Assembly (NCBI RefSeq): GCF_900324485.2
Contig: NC_046648.1
Location: 16,985,739 to 17,049,738, forward strand
Direction of reading: 5' to 3'
Origin: Mastacembelus armatus
Lineage: Eukaryota; Chordata; Actinopteri; Synbranchiformes; Mastacembelidae
DNA: 64,000 bases
The first letter of the stretch is position 1. Every line of letters starts with the position of its first letter. Below, piece after piece: positions 62,602 through 64,000 of the stretch. The notes beneath the pieces are model-generated. The model did no database searches, had not been told where the DNA came from, and saw only the letters and a list, made by a program, of their open reading frames with translations. The position numbers were made by a program, and so were the translations under genes.

Positions 62602-64000
62602 CCTGTTTGAAAGATAAAAAAAAAAAAAAATTAGATTCAAGAAATATTGGGGATATTTTATTCATTCCTCTTACACGGTTCATAGTCACAAAATAGTTTT
62701 AGTTTGACTCTAGTATTTCAATATGCTTGTATTTGTTATGTAATGCTTCAGGATATTTACCAAAAAAAAAGCATTTGTGATAAACTCAGTGGTAGAGGTG
62801 CACCCCAATTTATCTCTTGTGCTGAATCTATGATTAGTAACATGACTCTAGCAGCGAGCACGTAACCGAGACCAGGAACGTCAGATATTGTGTCACTGTC
62901 CCGGAGATATTCCAAATGTTTTCTTCCTGGTAGGCAGGATTAAAAATCTCACAGCAAAATCTTTTTTTTAGTTATTCATTTTGTTTTGTAGCACACAACC
63001 TTGATCCTTTTGGACACGCAGCATAGCACAAACCATGTTATTGTATATGAAGTCATTTAACTATGATATAAACACTTCAGTCTAAACCTGAGTACACAAA
63101 AACGTGCTATTTCTGATTGAGGCATCTTTCTGCTGGTTGTCTGAGTGTAAATACAGTGTATAGGAACAGATTAGATGCCGCAGCTAAATTCGCCATCAAT
63201 ATGATCATTCCTTTACGTCAGGTCGAAGCTCTCTAAACCTGTTCACCTGCATTTTTTGACAGATTATTTTTAGTCTTGTACTACAGGCCTAAAGGGCAAA
63301 TATAAATTTAAAAAAAAGGAAAAAAAAAACAACACCAGGTCATATCTTCAGACCAATGGAAAAATAACTTTACCCAAAGCTTAAACCCAGAATGAGATCC
63401 GTGAAGGTTTTATTAAATCAACCTCATGCTTTACCATCAGCTCATTCTACCTCACATCTACCTTTACAGTGTCTTACCTCTAAGAAGCAAAAAAATATAG
63501 AAAATCCATACCTCAGTTCATTCAGTGGTCTTATATCCCAAGGAAAATGCTAGATCCTGTTACTGCAGGCTCATGTTTTATTCCTTCACACAGTCGAGCC
63601 TTTTTCAAACATCCTCCCAGTTACATGTAGACTCCGGGTTCAGGAGCACTGTTCAGATCTTCCTGTTGTCCTGTTTTTCTCTGGTGATTTGTCAGGCTCG
63701 TGGGATTGGTGCTGCCTTGTATTTGTCTATGTTCCACCCTCCTCACCTGTACCCTATGCCACTTCTCTGTTTATCCTGTCCTCCTTCCTACTTTCTGCCT
63801 CTCTCCTTCTCAGTTCGAGGTGTAATGCACTGCAGTGATATCAGGTGTGTGGTAACCCAGACTCTCGCTCTGCCTTTTAGAGTTTGCTCTACCACATTCT
63901 GTTTTTGATGTTTCCTTTTTAAGCCGACAAATGTCAGCTACTTCCTGTCTTTCTCCTTTTTGTTTATGGAAACTGGTCCTGCCACTCCTTGTAATTTTTA
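62602..64000. other. Upstream flank of STYK1; no gene seen
   Basis: This should contain the STYK1 leader exon and promoter, which I could not place. The longest open frame here (127 codons on the plus strand, 63525-63908) has no recognisable domain and unremarkable composition, so I do not call it. Confidence 0.5.

Noticed and set aside
63525-63908. A 127-codon open frame on the plus strand near the window end
   Set aside because: No domain, no conserved context, and it lies where STYK1 leader or promoter sequence is expected on the other strand.

Overview
The window is vertebrate nuclear DNA, almost certainly from a teleost fish and probably a percomorph. All genes are split by GT-AG introns, the proteins match vertebrate families, and the gaps carry repeats typical of fish genomes (catgttctc-type dispersed repeat, ttgaattgaattga tails, 'agctaagctaactgg' repeat, CA and TA microsatellites). 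I assembled the gene models by hand by matching splice sites and reading phase. Every model closes into an uninterrupted frame, but none has been tested against transcripts.

Layout. (1) 0.2-12.9 kb: two tandem, intact, 16-coding-exon TRPV5/6-like calcium channel genes on the + strand, each with a homologous TATA promoter and non-coding first exon. (2) 13.2-21.5 kb, minus strand: a single-pass type II C-type-lectin-like receptor (267 aa, seven exons) and a GABARAP-type Atg8 protein (117 aa, four coding exons). (3) 22.4-30.5 kb, + strand: a third TRPV5/6-like gene together with a duplicated copy of the spacer that precedes copy 2. (4) 32.3-42.6 kb, minus: an ephexin-type Rho GEF resembling ARHGEF5, 1854 aa, with one 3.8 kb exon coding a very long charged N-terminus followed by DH, PH and SH3 domains. 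(5) 45.4-49.5 kb, +: M6PR, the cation-dependent mannose-6-phosphate receptor (277 aa). (6) 52.3-58.8 kb, +: PHC1, a Polycomb PRC1 subunit (794 aa). (7) 59.3-62.6 kb, minus: STYK1, a membrane pseudokinase (447 aa), tail-to-tail with PHC1.

Two points stand out. First, a lectin-like receptor, a GABARAP-like gene, M6PR, PHC1 and STYK1 all have close counterparts in or at the edges of the mammalian natural killer gene complex (human 12p13), so this looks like a fish version of that neighbourhood, here joined to TRPV5/6 and ARHGEF5 (human 7q34-35). Second, the three TRPV copies are not redundant: copy 1 keeps the filter aspartate that gives TRPV5/6 their calcium selectivity, while copies 2 and 3 both have asparagine there. 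Shared near-identical intron tracts indicate gene conversion among the copies.

I see no tRNA, rRNA, CRISPR array or intact mobile element; the mobile DNA is small fragments.
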